NCBI GenBank assembly: GCA_964542165.1
Contig: CAZITQ010000057.1
Coordinates: forward strand, 1 to 41,765
DNA length: 41,765 bases
From: CAYTBN01 sp964542165
GTDB lineage: Bacteria; Myxococcota_A; UBA796; UBA9615; CAYRNR01
Direction: 5' to 3'
Below the pieces are notes generated by a model. That model was not told the origin of the DNA, did not search any database, and saw nothing but the letters and a program-made list of their open reading frames with translations. Positions 18,444 through 25,904 of the stretch are shown here, in pieces. Position 1 is the first letter of the stretch. Each line of letters begins with the position of its first letter. The position numbers were made by a program, and so were the translations under genes.

Positions 18444-20498
18444 ATGTCGACTCTCGAGCAGGCCGAAGCCCGGATCCGCGAGCTGACCGATGAGCTCAAC
18501 CACCACGCCCACCTGTACTACGTGCTCGACCAGCCGTCGATCTCGGACTACGAGTACGACCGGCTCTTCCGGGAGCTGCAGGAGCTGGAACGGGTTCACC
18601 CCCAGTTCCGGGCGGCCGACAGCCCGACCCAGCGGGTCGGAGGCGCGCCGGTCGACTTCCTTGAAAAGGTCGCCCACCCCGTGCCCATGTTGTCGCTGGA
18701 CAACGCCTTCGACGAGGACGGCGTGCGGGACTTCGACACCCGCATCAAGCGCTTCCTGGGTCTGCAGGGGCAGCAGCTGGACTACGTGGTCGAGACCAAG
18801 CTCGACGGTCTGGCGGTGGAGCTGATCTACCGGGACGGCGTGCTCCAGGTGGGCGCGTCGCGGGGCGACGGCGAGACCGGCGAGGACGTCACCCACAACC
18901 TGCGCACCGTGCCCACCGTCCCGCTGGGAGTGCACGGCCACGGCGACCACCTGGCCGGGGATCTCGTGGTCCGCGGCGAAGTGTTGATCCCCCTGGCGGA
19001 CTTCGCGGCCCTCAACCGCCGGCGGGAGGCCGAGGGGGAGGCCACCTTCAAGAACCCCCGGAACACCGCCGCCGGCGCGGTCCGTCAGCTGGACCCCCGC
19101 CTCGCCGCCGAGCGTTCGCTGACGTTCTTCGCCCACTCCTGCGCCGACCCGGCCGCGCTGCCCTTCCCGACCCATTCGGCCTTCCTCGACGCCGTGCCCG
19201 ATTGGGGATTCCGCGTGGCGCCGGGCTGGGAGCGATGCGAGGGCGTGCTCGAGGTGCTGCGTCACCTGCGCCGGGTGGCCCGGCTGCGGGACGAACTGCC
19301 CCACGAGATCGACGGGGCGGTGATCAAGGTGGACGACATCGAGCTGCAGCGCCGGCTCGGGGAGACCACCCGGGCGCCGCGCTGGGCCCTGGCCTTCAAG
19401 TACCCGCCGCCCCAGCGCACGACCCGGGTCAACCGGATCCTGGTGCAGGTGGGCCGGACCGGTGCCCTGACGCCGGTGGCGGACCTGGAGCCGGTCTCCC
19501 TGGGGGGCGTCACCGTCTCCCGGGCGTCCCTGCACAACCAGGACGAGCTGACCCGCAAGGACGTGCGGGTCGGGGACTCGGTGGTGGTGCAGCGGGCCGG
19601 CGACGTGATTCCCGAGGTGGTCCGCATCGTGTCCGAGCGACGGCCCCCGGGGACCGAGCCTTTCCTCCTGCCCGAGGTCTGCCCGGTTTGCGGCTCCACC
19701 GCGGAGCGGGAGGAGGGGGAGGCGGTCCTGCGCTGCACCAACGGCCTGAGCTGCCCGGCGCAGCTCCGTGAAGCGATCCGGCACTTCGCCTCCCGCGGTG
19801 CGATGGACATCGAGGGCATGGGCGAGAAGCTGTGCAACCAGCTGGTGGACCGGGGTCTGGTCCGGGACGTGGCCGGCGTCTACGCCCTGCGCTTCGAGGA
19901 CGTGGTGATCCTGGAGCGCATGGCGGACAAGAGCGCCCACAACCTGATGGAGGGGATCGACCGCAGCCGTCAGCAGCCGCTCCACCGCCTGCTGGTGGGG
20001 CTGGGGATCCGCCACGTGGGCGAGCACGTGGCCCGGGTGCTCGCGGACCACACCGGCACGCTTGCCGGACTCTCGGCCGCCAGCGCCGAGGAGCTGGAGG
20101 GCATCGAGGACGTGGGACCGGTCGTTGCCGCCAGCGTGCGCCTGTTCTTCGATGAACCCCGGAACGCGGCGCTGGTGCAGCGGCTGGTGGAGGGGGGCGT
20201 CCGGACCACGGCCGAGGAGCGGCCGGTGGGAGAGGCGGCGCCGGCGCTGGCGGGCAAGACCTTCGTGCTCACCGGCACCCTGCCGGGCATGACCCGGGCC
20301 GAGGCCAAGGCTGCGATCACCGCCCGCGGGGGCAAGGTCACCGGCTCGGTGAGCAAGAAGACCGACGTGGTCGTCGCGGGGGACGCCTCGGGCAGCAAGC
20401 TCACCAAGGCCCGGGACCTGGGCATCGCGGTGGTCGACGAAGACGGCCTCCGGGCCCTGCTCGATGCCGGCGGGCCCGCGGCCGAGGCGGACGGGTGA
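18444..20498 (+). CDS. ligA: NAD-dependent DNA ligase
   Basis: LigA seals nicks in replication and repair, using NAD+. It has 684 residues. The Ia domain (HAHLYYVLDQPSISDYEYD) binds NMN. The adenylation Lys is K119 in TKLDG. OB-fold residues follow, with a Cys4 zinc finger (C413, C416, C431, C437), HhH repeats (DIEGMGEKL, GLGIRHVGEHVA, IEDVGPVVAAS) and a C-terminal BRCT domain (about 602-684, KTFVLTGTLPGMTRAEAK). The start at 18444 is supported by the SD and the usual N-terminus; the frame runs open to 18282 but lacks family similarity. The acylphosphatase gene overlaps its stop by 4 nt. Confidence 0.98.
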   Translation: MSTLEQAEARIRELTDELNHHAHLYYVLDQPSISDYEYDRLFRELQELERVHPQFRAADSPTQRVGGAPVDFLEKVAHPVPMLSLDNAFDEDGVRDFDTRIKRFLGLQGQQLDYVVETKLDGLAVELIYRDGVLQVGASRGDGETGEDVTHNLRTVPTVPLGVHGHGDHLAGDLVVRGEVLIPLADFAALNRRREAEGEATFKNPRNTAAGAVRQLDPRLAAERSLTFFAHSCADPAALPFPTHSAFLDAVPDWGFRVAPGWERCEGVLEVLRHLRRVARLRDELPHEIDGAVIKVDDIELQRRLGETTRAPRWALAFKYPPPQRTTRVNRILVQVGRTGALTPVADLEPVSLGGVTVSRASLHNQDELTRKDVRVGDSVVVQRAGDVIPEVVRIVSERRPPGTEPFLLPEVCPVCGSTAEREEGEAVLRCTNGLSCPAQLREAIRHFASRGAMDIEGMGEKLCNQLVDRGLVRDVAGVYALRFEDVVILERMADKSAHNLMEGIDRSRQQPLHRLLVGLGIRHVGEHVARVLADHTGTLAGLSAASAEELEGIEDVGPVVAASVRLFFDEPRNAALVQRLVEGGVRTTAEERPVGEAAPALAGKTFVLTGTLPGMTRAEAKAAITARGGKVTGSVSKKTDVVVAGDASGSKLTKARDLGIAVVDEDGLRALLDAGGPAAEADG

Positions 20499-20785
20499 GC
20501 GACGGCGCCCAGGTTCGGGTCAGGATCCGGGTCCACGGCCGGGTCCAGGGGGTCTGGTTCCGTGCCCATACGCGCGATGCGGGGCGCCGGCTGGGCGTGG
20601 CGGGCTGGGTGCGCAACGAGGCGGACGGAACGGTGGCGGCGGTGGCCGAGGGGTCCCGTGCCTCCTGCGAGGCGCTGGTCGCCTGGTGCCACGAGGGTTC
20701 GCCCCTGTCCCGGGTGGAACGGGTCGAGGCCGCGTGGGAAGAGCCCACCGGCCGCCACGACCGATTCGAGGCGCGCTACGGGTGA
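20495..20785 (+). CDS. acyP: Acylphosphatase
   Basis: This small cytoplasmic enzyme hydrolyses acyl phosphates such as carbamoyl phosphate. At 96 residues it shows the complete signature: GRVQGVWFR with catalytic R23, and LGVAGWVRN with N41. The GTG start overlaps the ligA stop (GTGA), so it is translated by coupling to ligA. Its 3' end overlaps the end of the convergent FAD oxidoreductase gene by 10 nt. Confidence 0.93.
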   Translation: MSDGAQVRVRIRVHGRVQGVWFRAHTRDAGRRLGVAGWVRNEADGTVAAVAEGSRASCEALVAWCHEGSPLSRVERVEAAWEEPTGRHDRFEARYG

Positions 20786-21912
20786 GTCGGCGGCCCTACC
20801 CGCCCTCGGGGCACGCCCAGCCGATCGGCGACCTCGCGGCCGATGGCCAGGCTCGCGGTCAGTCCCGGCGACTCGATCCCCAGCAGGGATAGGAGGACGG
20901 CGCCCCCGGAGGCCTCCGTTCGTTCGATCCGGAAGTCCTGGACGCCCTCGTCCGGTCCGACCAGCTTGGGTCGGATGCCCGCGGTGTCCGGTCTCAGATC
21001 GCCGGGGGCCAGATCGGGCAGGTACCGCGCCGCCGCCTCCCGGAACGCCTCCTCCCGGCCGGCGTCGACCTCGTAGTCGATCCGATCCACGTATTCGGTG
21101 TCCGGACCGAGACGGATCCGCCCCGCCAGGTCGACGGTGGTGTGGATCCCCAGCCCCGCCAGCCCGGCCTCGGGGAGGGGATAGACCAACCCCTGGACCA
21201 GCGGGCGGGGGGTCCAGAAGTACGTTCCCTTGCACAGATGGAGTGGCGGTACGGACTGGCCCGCGATGGAGGCCAGCGCCACCGCCCCCAGTCCGGCGGC
21301 GTTGACCACGTGGGTCGCGCGGATGGCGTAGGCCTCTCCGCGCCCCGGACGGACCTCCACCCGCCACCCCCGCGTGTCCGGTTCCAGCCCGGTCACCCGG
21401 TGGTCGGTGAGCAGGTGTCCGCCGGCGGCGGCGAACTGTCGATCGAGGGCGCGGATCAACTCCTCGGCGTCCACGATGCCGGTCACTGGGCTCCACAACG
21501 CCGCGGCGCAGCGCACCCGGGGCTCCCGGCGCCGCACCTCGGCGAGGGAGATCGGGGCAACCTCCTCCACCCCGTTGGCGCGGGCCTGCCGTCGGAGGTA
21601 CCCCAGGGAGGCCTCCTGGGCGGGGCTCACCGCGACGATCAGCTTGCCGGTGATCCGGTGGGGCACGCCGTACCGGCCGCAGAACTCGACCAGGCGCCTG
21701 CGGCCCTCGACGCAGAGGCGGGCCTTGAGGCTGCCGGTGGGGTAGTAGATGCCGGCGTGAATCACCCCCGAGTGCCGCGACGAGGTCTCCTGGCCGGGCC
21801 GGGGGTTGCGCTCGAGGACGACGACGGAGAGGCCGCGCAGCGCCAGCTCCCGTGCGACCGCCAGGCCCACGACGCCCGCCCCGATGACCACCACCTCGAC
21901 GTCGGTGTCCAC
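20776..21912 (-). CDS. lhgO: FAD-dependent oxidoreductase, L-2-hydroxyglutarate oxidase (LhgO) type
   Basis: The 378-residue DAO-fold flavoenzyme has the dinucleotide-binding motif GAGVVG (11-16). It then shows the LhgO-type SSRHSGVIHAGIYYPTGSLKA segment and a C-terminal FAD loop ending GIESPGLTASLAIG. The family oxidises L-2-hydroxyglutarate to 2-oxoglutarate, though related members act on other hydroxy acids. The GTG start at 21912 lies 14 nt after the CPBP-permease stop, so the gene appears last in the ABC operon. A much longer open frame continues upstream only as a shadow of the permease gene. No metabolic link to the ABC genes is evident. Confidence 0.85.
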   Translation of the reverse strand: MDTDVEVVVIGAGVVGLAVARELALRGLSVVVLERNPRPGQETSSRHSGVIHAGIYYPTGSLKARLCVEGRRRLVEFCGRYGVPHRITGKLIVAVSPAQEASLGYLRRQARANGVEEVAPISLAEVRRREPRVRCAAALWSPVTGIVDAEELIRALDRQFAAAGGHLLTDHRVTGLEPDTRGWRVEVRPGRGEAYAIRATHVVNAAGLGAVALASIAGQSVPPLHLCKGTYFWTPRPLVQGLVYPLPEAGLAGLGIHTTVDLAGRIRLGPDTEYVDRIDYEVDAGREEAFREAAARYLPDLAPGDLRPDTAGIRPKLVGPDEGVQDFRIERTEASGGAVLLSLLGIESPGLTASLAIGREVADRLGVPRGRVGPPTHP

Positions 21913-21926
21913 GGCAGCCCCGGGAC

Positions 21927-23846
21927 TCAGGTGCCCCGGCCTCCGGCCGTCCGGGAACCGACCCTGCCCATGGCGGCCAGCGCCGCCACGGACAGCGCCG
22001 CGCCGCCCACGAGCCAGATCGCGGGCACGTCCGCGTCCTCGGCCAGCCACCCCCGGTGGGCCGCGGTGAGCATCAGCCCGTTGTTGAGGGCGTGCATCAC
22101 CATCGGGACGGCCAGCGAGCGGCTGCGCAGCGCGGCGTAGGCCAGGGCGGCGCCCAGGATGCCGGTGGGCAGGAAGCGGCTGAGGCTCAGGTGGAAGGCG
22201 CCGAACAGCAGGCCCACCAGCGCACAGACGGCCAGCGGGGGCACGGTCCGGCGGAGCATTCCCTGGATTGCCCCGCGGAAGAGCAGCTCCTCGCACACGG
22301 CGGGCAGCAGGGCGAAGGTGGCCAGCACCACCAGCAGGGAGTGATCGCCCAGCAGGGCGTCGGACATCTGGCGAGTGAAGGCCTCGGGGACCGGCACCAC
22401 CGGCTCCTGGGCCCACGAGATGAGCAGCCCCAATCCCGGCAGACCGACACCCGCCACCAGCGCCAGACCCAGGTCCACCGGGTGGGGATCGCGCAGGGAG
22501 AGGGTCTCGCGCAGGGGGAGCCCCAGGTAGAGCACCGCGACCACCGCCGGGCCGGCGAGCAGCACGGTCTGGGTGAAGAGCATGCCCCAGGTCATGCTGG
22601 CCTGCTGCCCGATGCTGCCCAGGAACCACAGCAGCAGCACGGCGACACCGAAGAGGCCCAGCGCCTCGGGGACGTGGTTGCCCCGCGCATGTCGGGCCGC
22701 CGCGGAACGCCCGCCCAGGAGCACCGTCTCGCGGCCCATGAGCCGGGTTCCCACCACCAGGGCGGCGACCGCCCAGACCACCGACGCGGCCGTCACCAGC
22801 CCCCCCAGACCCCAGCCCAGCTCGCCGGCCAGCGCGTCCCGCATGGCCAGGGAGACTCCGGCCACGGGGGCCACTGCCAGCAGGGGACCCAGCTCGATGC
22901 CGGGCATCGCCGCGAGGCCGCCGGGGGCGACCACCATCAGCATCACCGGCATCGCCAGCGCCTGGCCCTTCTTGTAGTCGGGGGCGTAGGCCGCGGTGAC
23001 GGTCATGGCGGCCGACAGCTGGACCGCCACGGGGAGCAGGAGCCCACCGAGGACCGCCACGGTGATGGCGGGCAGGGCCAGCTGCCCCTCCGCGTCGCCC
23101 ATCACGCCGGTCCCCACCGCCACGCCGAAGGCCACGAGTCCCACGGCGCCCGCGGCCAGCGAGAGCAGCAACACGGTGGCGAACTTGGCCAGCAGCACCG
23201 CCTTGCGGTCCACCCGCGACGAGAGCAGGGTCTCCAGCGTCCCGCGCTCCTTCTCTCCGGTGAACACGTCGAGCGCGGTGTACAGCGCGCCCGTGAGGAT
23301 CAAGAAGATCAGCGTGAGGGGGAGGATCTTCCCCAGCCGGAGGCCGGTTCGCTGGCGGACCGTGGCCCGATCCGAGACCTCCACCTGCACCAGGTCGCCG
23401 GCGGCCACCGGTGCCCCCGCGCGTTTCAGGACGCGGTCCACCTCCTCCTCCCCGCGCCGCTGGACGACGCGGGCGAGCCGTGTGGCGGCGTTGCGGCTGT
23501 CGGTGGAGGAGGAGCGGTAGGCGATGGTGGCGTCGCGCAGGCCGTGGTCCAGGCGGACCTCGGCCACCGGGGCGTCGTCGCCGTCCTCCCCCAGCCCCCC
23601 GTCGACCCAGCGCAGGCCGTCTCCCGGTTCGATCCACCCGCCGATGCCGGCGTCCCCGCCCACCGCCAGGGGTGCCTCGTCCTCCTCCACCCGATCCCCG
23701 GCCTGGGCCCGGTCCATGGTGCCGAAACTCCACAGGGAGAGGGGCAGGACCGCCAGGGGCAGCACGAACACCAGCAGCAGGGTCGCGGGATCCCGCAGCA
23801 GGTGGCGCAGCTCGCCACGCAGTACCCGGCCCAGATCGCCCCTCAC
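21927..23846 (-). CDS. ABC-2 permease fused to CPBP intramembrane protease
   Basis: This 639-residue membrane protein has two parts. Residues 1 to about 400 form an ABC-2 (NatB-like) permease: one N-terminal helix (about 22-40), a large extracytoplasmic domain, then a helix cluster with the ExxxERGTLETLL coupling motif (TGEKERGTLETLLSSRVD). The C-terminal part (about 430-610) is a CPBP glutamic-type protease domain with EELLFR (E519, E520, R524), FGAFH and HALNN motifs. Similar fusions are known in databases. The GTG start overlaps the stop of the ATPase gene (GTGA), which pairs it with that ATPase. Either the protease acts on exported material or the domain has a non-catalytic role; this cannot be decided here. 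Confidence 0.9.
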   Translation of the reverse strand: MRGDLGRVLRGELRHLLRDPATLLLVFVLPLAVLPLSLWSFGTMDRAQAGDRVEEDEAPLAVGGDAGIGGWIEPGDGLRWVDGGLGEDGDDAPVAEVRLDHGLRDATIAYRSSSTDSRNAATRLARVVQRRGEEEVDRVLKRAGAPVAAGDLVQVEVSDRATVRQRTGLRLGKILPLTLIFLILTGALYTALDVFTGEKERGTLETLLSSRVDRKAVLLAKFATVLLLSLAAGAVGLVAFGVAVGTGVMGDAEGQLALPAITVAVLGGLLLPVAVQLSAAMTVTAAYAPDYKKGQALAMPVMLMVVAPGGLAAMPGIELGPLLAVAPVAGVSLAMRDALAGELGWGLGGLVTAASVVWAVAALVVGTRLMGRETVLLGGRSAAARHARGNHVPEALGLFGVAVLLLWFLGSIGQQASMTWGMLFTQTVLLAGPAVVAVLYLGLPLRETLSLRDPHPVDLGLALVAGVGLPGLGLLISWAQEPVVPVPEAFTRQMSDALLGDHSLLVVLATFALLPAVCEELLFRGAIQGMLRRTVPPLAVCALVGLLFGAFHLSLSRFLPTGILGAALAYAALRSRSLAVPMVMHALNNGLMLTAAHRGWLAEDADVPAIWLVGGAALSVAALAAMGRVGSRTAGGRGT

Positions 23847-24577
23847 TCCTCCCGGCCCTCCTGGCGCACGTAGTGCAGGAAGATCGACTCCAGGTAGCGC
23901 TCGCCCGTGGCCTCCCGCAGCTCGTCCAGCGATCCGATGGCCAGCAACCGGCCCCGGTGGAGGATCCCGATCCGATCACAGAGGCGCTCCGCCTCGCTCA
24001 TGATGTGGGTCGAGTACAGGACGCAGCGACCCGACGCCCGCACGCCCTCGATGAACTCCAGCACGGTCTGGGCCACGATCACGTCCAGCCCGCTGGTGGG
24101 CTCGTCGAAGATCAGGATCGGCGGATCGTGCACGATGGCGCGGGCGATGGAGACCTTCTGCTTGTTGCCCGTCGACAGCTTGTCGCAGCGGCGGGTGGCG
24201 AAGGCGCTCAGATCGAAACGGTCGATGAGCTCCGCGGTGCGTCGGTCCGGATCGGCGACCCCCTGCAGACGCGCGAAATAGTGGATCATCTCGCGACAGG
24301 TGAGCCGGCCGTAGAGCCCGGTGTTGGACGACAGGTAGCCGATCGCCCGCCTGACCCCCTCGGGATCCTCGAGCACGTCGTGGCCGTCGAGGCGAGCCGT
24401 GCCGTCGTCCGGTGCCAGGAGGGTGGCCAGCATCCGCAGGCAGGTGGTCTTGCCGGCGCCGTTGGGCCCCAGCAGCCCGAACACCTCGCCGGGGGCGCAG
24501 GCGAAGGACACATCGTCCACCGCCACCACCTCGTCCGGGTCATAGAACCGCTTGGTCAGCCCTTCAACCTCGATCAT
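23843..24577 (-). CDS. ABC transporter ATP-binding protein, NatA-like
   Basis: The 244-residue ATPase has Walker A GPNGAGKTT (37-45), signature LSTGNKQKVSIARA (LSTGN instead of LSGGQ, as in NatA-type ATPases), Walker B ILIFDEP and the H-loop STHIM. It should energise both neighbouring ABC-2 permeases. The ATG at 24577 (MIEVEGLTKRF) is chosen over a GTG at 24604 because of the family N-terminus and a GGAG 8 nt upstream. It starts 37 nt after the upstream permease and overlaps the downstream one by 4 nt. Confidence 0.93.
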   Translation of the reverse strand: MIEVEGLTKRFYDPDEVVAVDDVSFACAPGEVFGLLGPNGAGKTTCLRMLATLLAPDDGTARLDGHDVLEDPEGVRRAIGYLSSNTGLYGRLTCREMIHYFARLQGVADPDRRTAELIDRFDLSAFATRRCDKLSTGNKQKVSIARAIVHDPPILIFDEPTSGLDVIVAQTVLEFIEGVRASGRCVLYSTHIMSEAERLCDRIGILHRGRLLAIGSLDELREATGERYLESIFLHYVRQEGREE

Positions 24578-24614
24578 CGCGTCGCTCCAGCCAGCGCTGT
24601 CCACGTGGCATGCG

Positions 24615-25787
24615 TCAACCGATGTGTAAGCTCACGGCCAGGGCCAGCAGCAGGGCGGCCAGCAGCGCCAGCGCGCCCAGCCCGCCATTGATCCCCGTGG
24701 CCAGGAGCGCTGGCAGCCACTCCAGGCGGCCGGCGATGGCCTCGCGGCCCACCAGGACGCAGTTGGTCAGGGGCACCAGGGCCGTGACCCGCCCCAGCTC
24801 GGCGTCGGGCATCACCCCGGCCATGGCGGGTACGAAGGCCAGCATCGCCACCAGGGTCCCGGCCAGCTCCCCCTGCTTGAAGGTCTTGGCCGGCAATACG
24901 CCGAGCACCATCACGGCGCCCACCAGCAGCACCGTGCACGCCAGCACCGGCAGCGCCAGCAACAGGTCCCCCGTGCTCAGGTCCAGGGTGACCTCCTCGA
25001 CCGCTTCCAGGGAGTAGGCGGTGTGCAGGACGGTCAGCGTCAGCGCCAGTACGTTGCCCGCCAGCGCCACGCCGACGATGGTCGCCACGGCCAGCACCTT
25101 GCCCCCCATCACCGCCAGCCGGGGCACCGCGGAGACCATCGTGGTCTCCAGCGTGTTGCGCTCCCGCTCGCCGACGACCACGTCCACGGCGGGGTACAGC
25201 GCCGCGATCAGCATGATCAGCGCCAGCTGCGCCGGCAGCAGCAGGGAGAGCACGAAGGACAGCAGGGCGACCGGCGGCGAACGGTCGCTCTTCTCCACGT
25301 CCCAGTCCGCCAGATCGGTCTCCGAGAGCCCGAGGTCACCCGCGAGCTCGATCAGTCGGCCGTCCCGGTACTGGTCGAGGCGAGTCTCGACGATCCCCCT
25401 CGCCCGGGCGGAGCGAGGCCGGGTGGACACGTGGTCGACGGTCACCGACAGGGCTTCCCCGTCGGCGGTCATCCGGACGACGGCGTCCACCTCTCCGGCG
25501 AGAAGTCCGTCCTCTCCACCCCGCACCCGCTCGACCCGCCAGGCCCCGGACTCGTCTTCCCCGGGCTCGACCAGCAGGGCGGCGACCGCCTCCTCCGGGC
25601 CCTGCACGTCGACCCGACCGGGCTCCCGCTCCGCGGTCCCGGCCTGGAGGCCGGCGATCTGGAAGATCCCCCAGATCAGCGCGGGGTAGAAGAACATCGG
25701 GAACCCGAGGGAGTAGGCCAGGACGTGGAAGTCGCGCAGGTTCTCCCGCAACTCCTTGCCCAGGACCGTCCAGATTGCACGCAGCAC
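24615..25787 (-). CDS. ABC-2 type permease, NatB-like
   Basis: The 390-residue permease has an N-terminal cytoplasmic helix (IWTVLGKELRENLRD), a first membrane segment (about 22-45), a large external loop to about 200 and a cluster of five or six helices to the C-terminus. It contains VVGERERNTLETTMVSAVPR, the ABC-2 coupling motif that contacts the ATPase. With the CPBP-fused permease and the ATPase it probably makes a heterodimeric exporter; Na+ (NatAB) or a peptide/antibiotic are possible substrates. The GTG at 25787 is preferred for the family N-terminus; a GTG at 25841 would add 18 residues. Neither has a strong SD. Confidence 0.85.
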   Translation of the reverse strand: MLRAIWTVLGKELRENLRDFHVLAYSLGFPMFFYPALIWGIFQIAGLQAGTAEREPGRVDVQGPEEAVAALLVEPGEDESGAWRVERVRGGEDGLLAGEVDAVVRMTADGEALSVTVDHVSTRPRSARARGIVETRLDQYRDGRLIELAGDLGLSETDLADWDVEKSDRSPPVALLSFVLSLLLPAQLALIMLIAALYPAVDVVVGERERNTLETTMVSAVPRLAVMGGKVLAVATIVGVALAGNVLALTLTVLHTAYSLEAVEEVTLDLSTGDLLLALPVLACTVLLVGAVMVLGVLPAKTFKQGELAGTLVAMLAFVPAMAGVMPDAELGRVTALVPLTNCVLVGREAIAGRLEWLPALLATGINGGLGALALLAALLLALAVSLHIG

Positions 25788-25904
25788 GGCCCGATCATAA
25801 ACCGGGGGCCCCAGGAGGCGCACGCAACTACGCGCTTTCACGAAGGATATCGCCTAGAATTGCTTGACGTGACACGAAGCCCCGACTACGTTTCGCCGGC
25901 CGAA

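Noticed and set aside
22056..23873. Long plus-strand open frame opposite the CPBP-fused permease
   Set aside because: Hydrophilic, His/Gln-rich shadow without motifs, while the minus strand encodes a recognisable membrane protein.
21913..23979. Upstream extension of the LhgO frame to 23979 (1067 codons)
   Set aside because: The extra part is an out-of-phase shadow of the permease gene; the flavoenzyme motif begins right after the GTG at 21912.
24578..24604. GTG at 24604 as the ATPase start
   Set aside because: It would add nine residues with no family similarity; the ATG at 24577 has a GGAG and the usual N-terminus.
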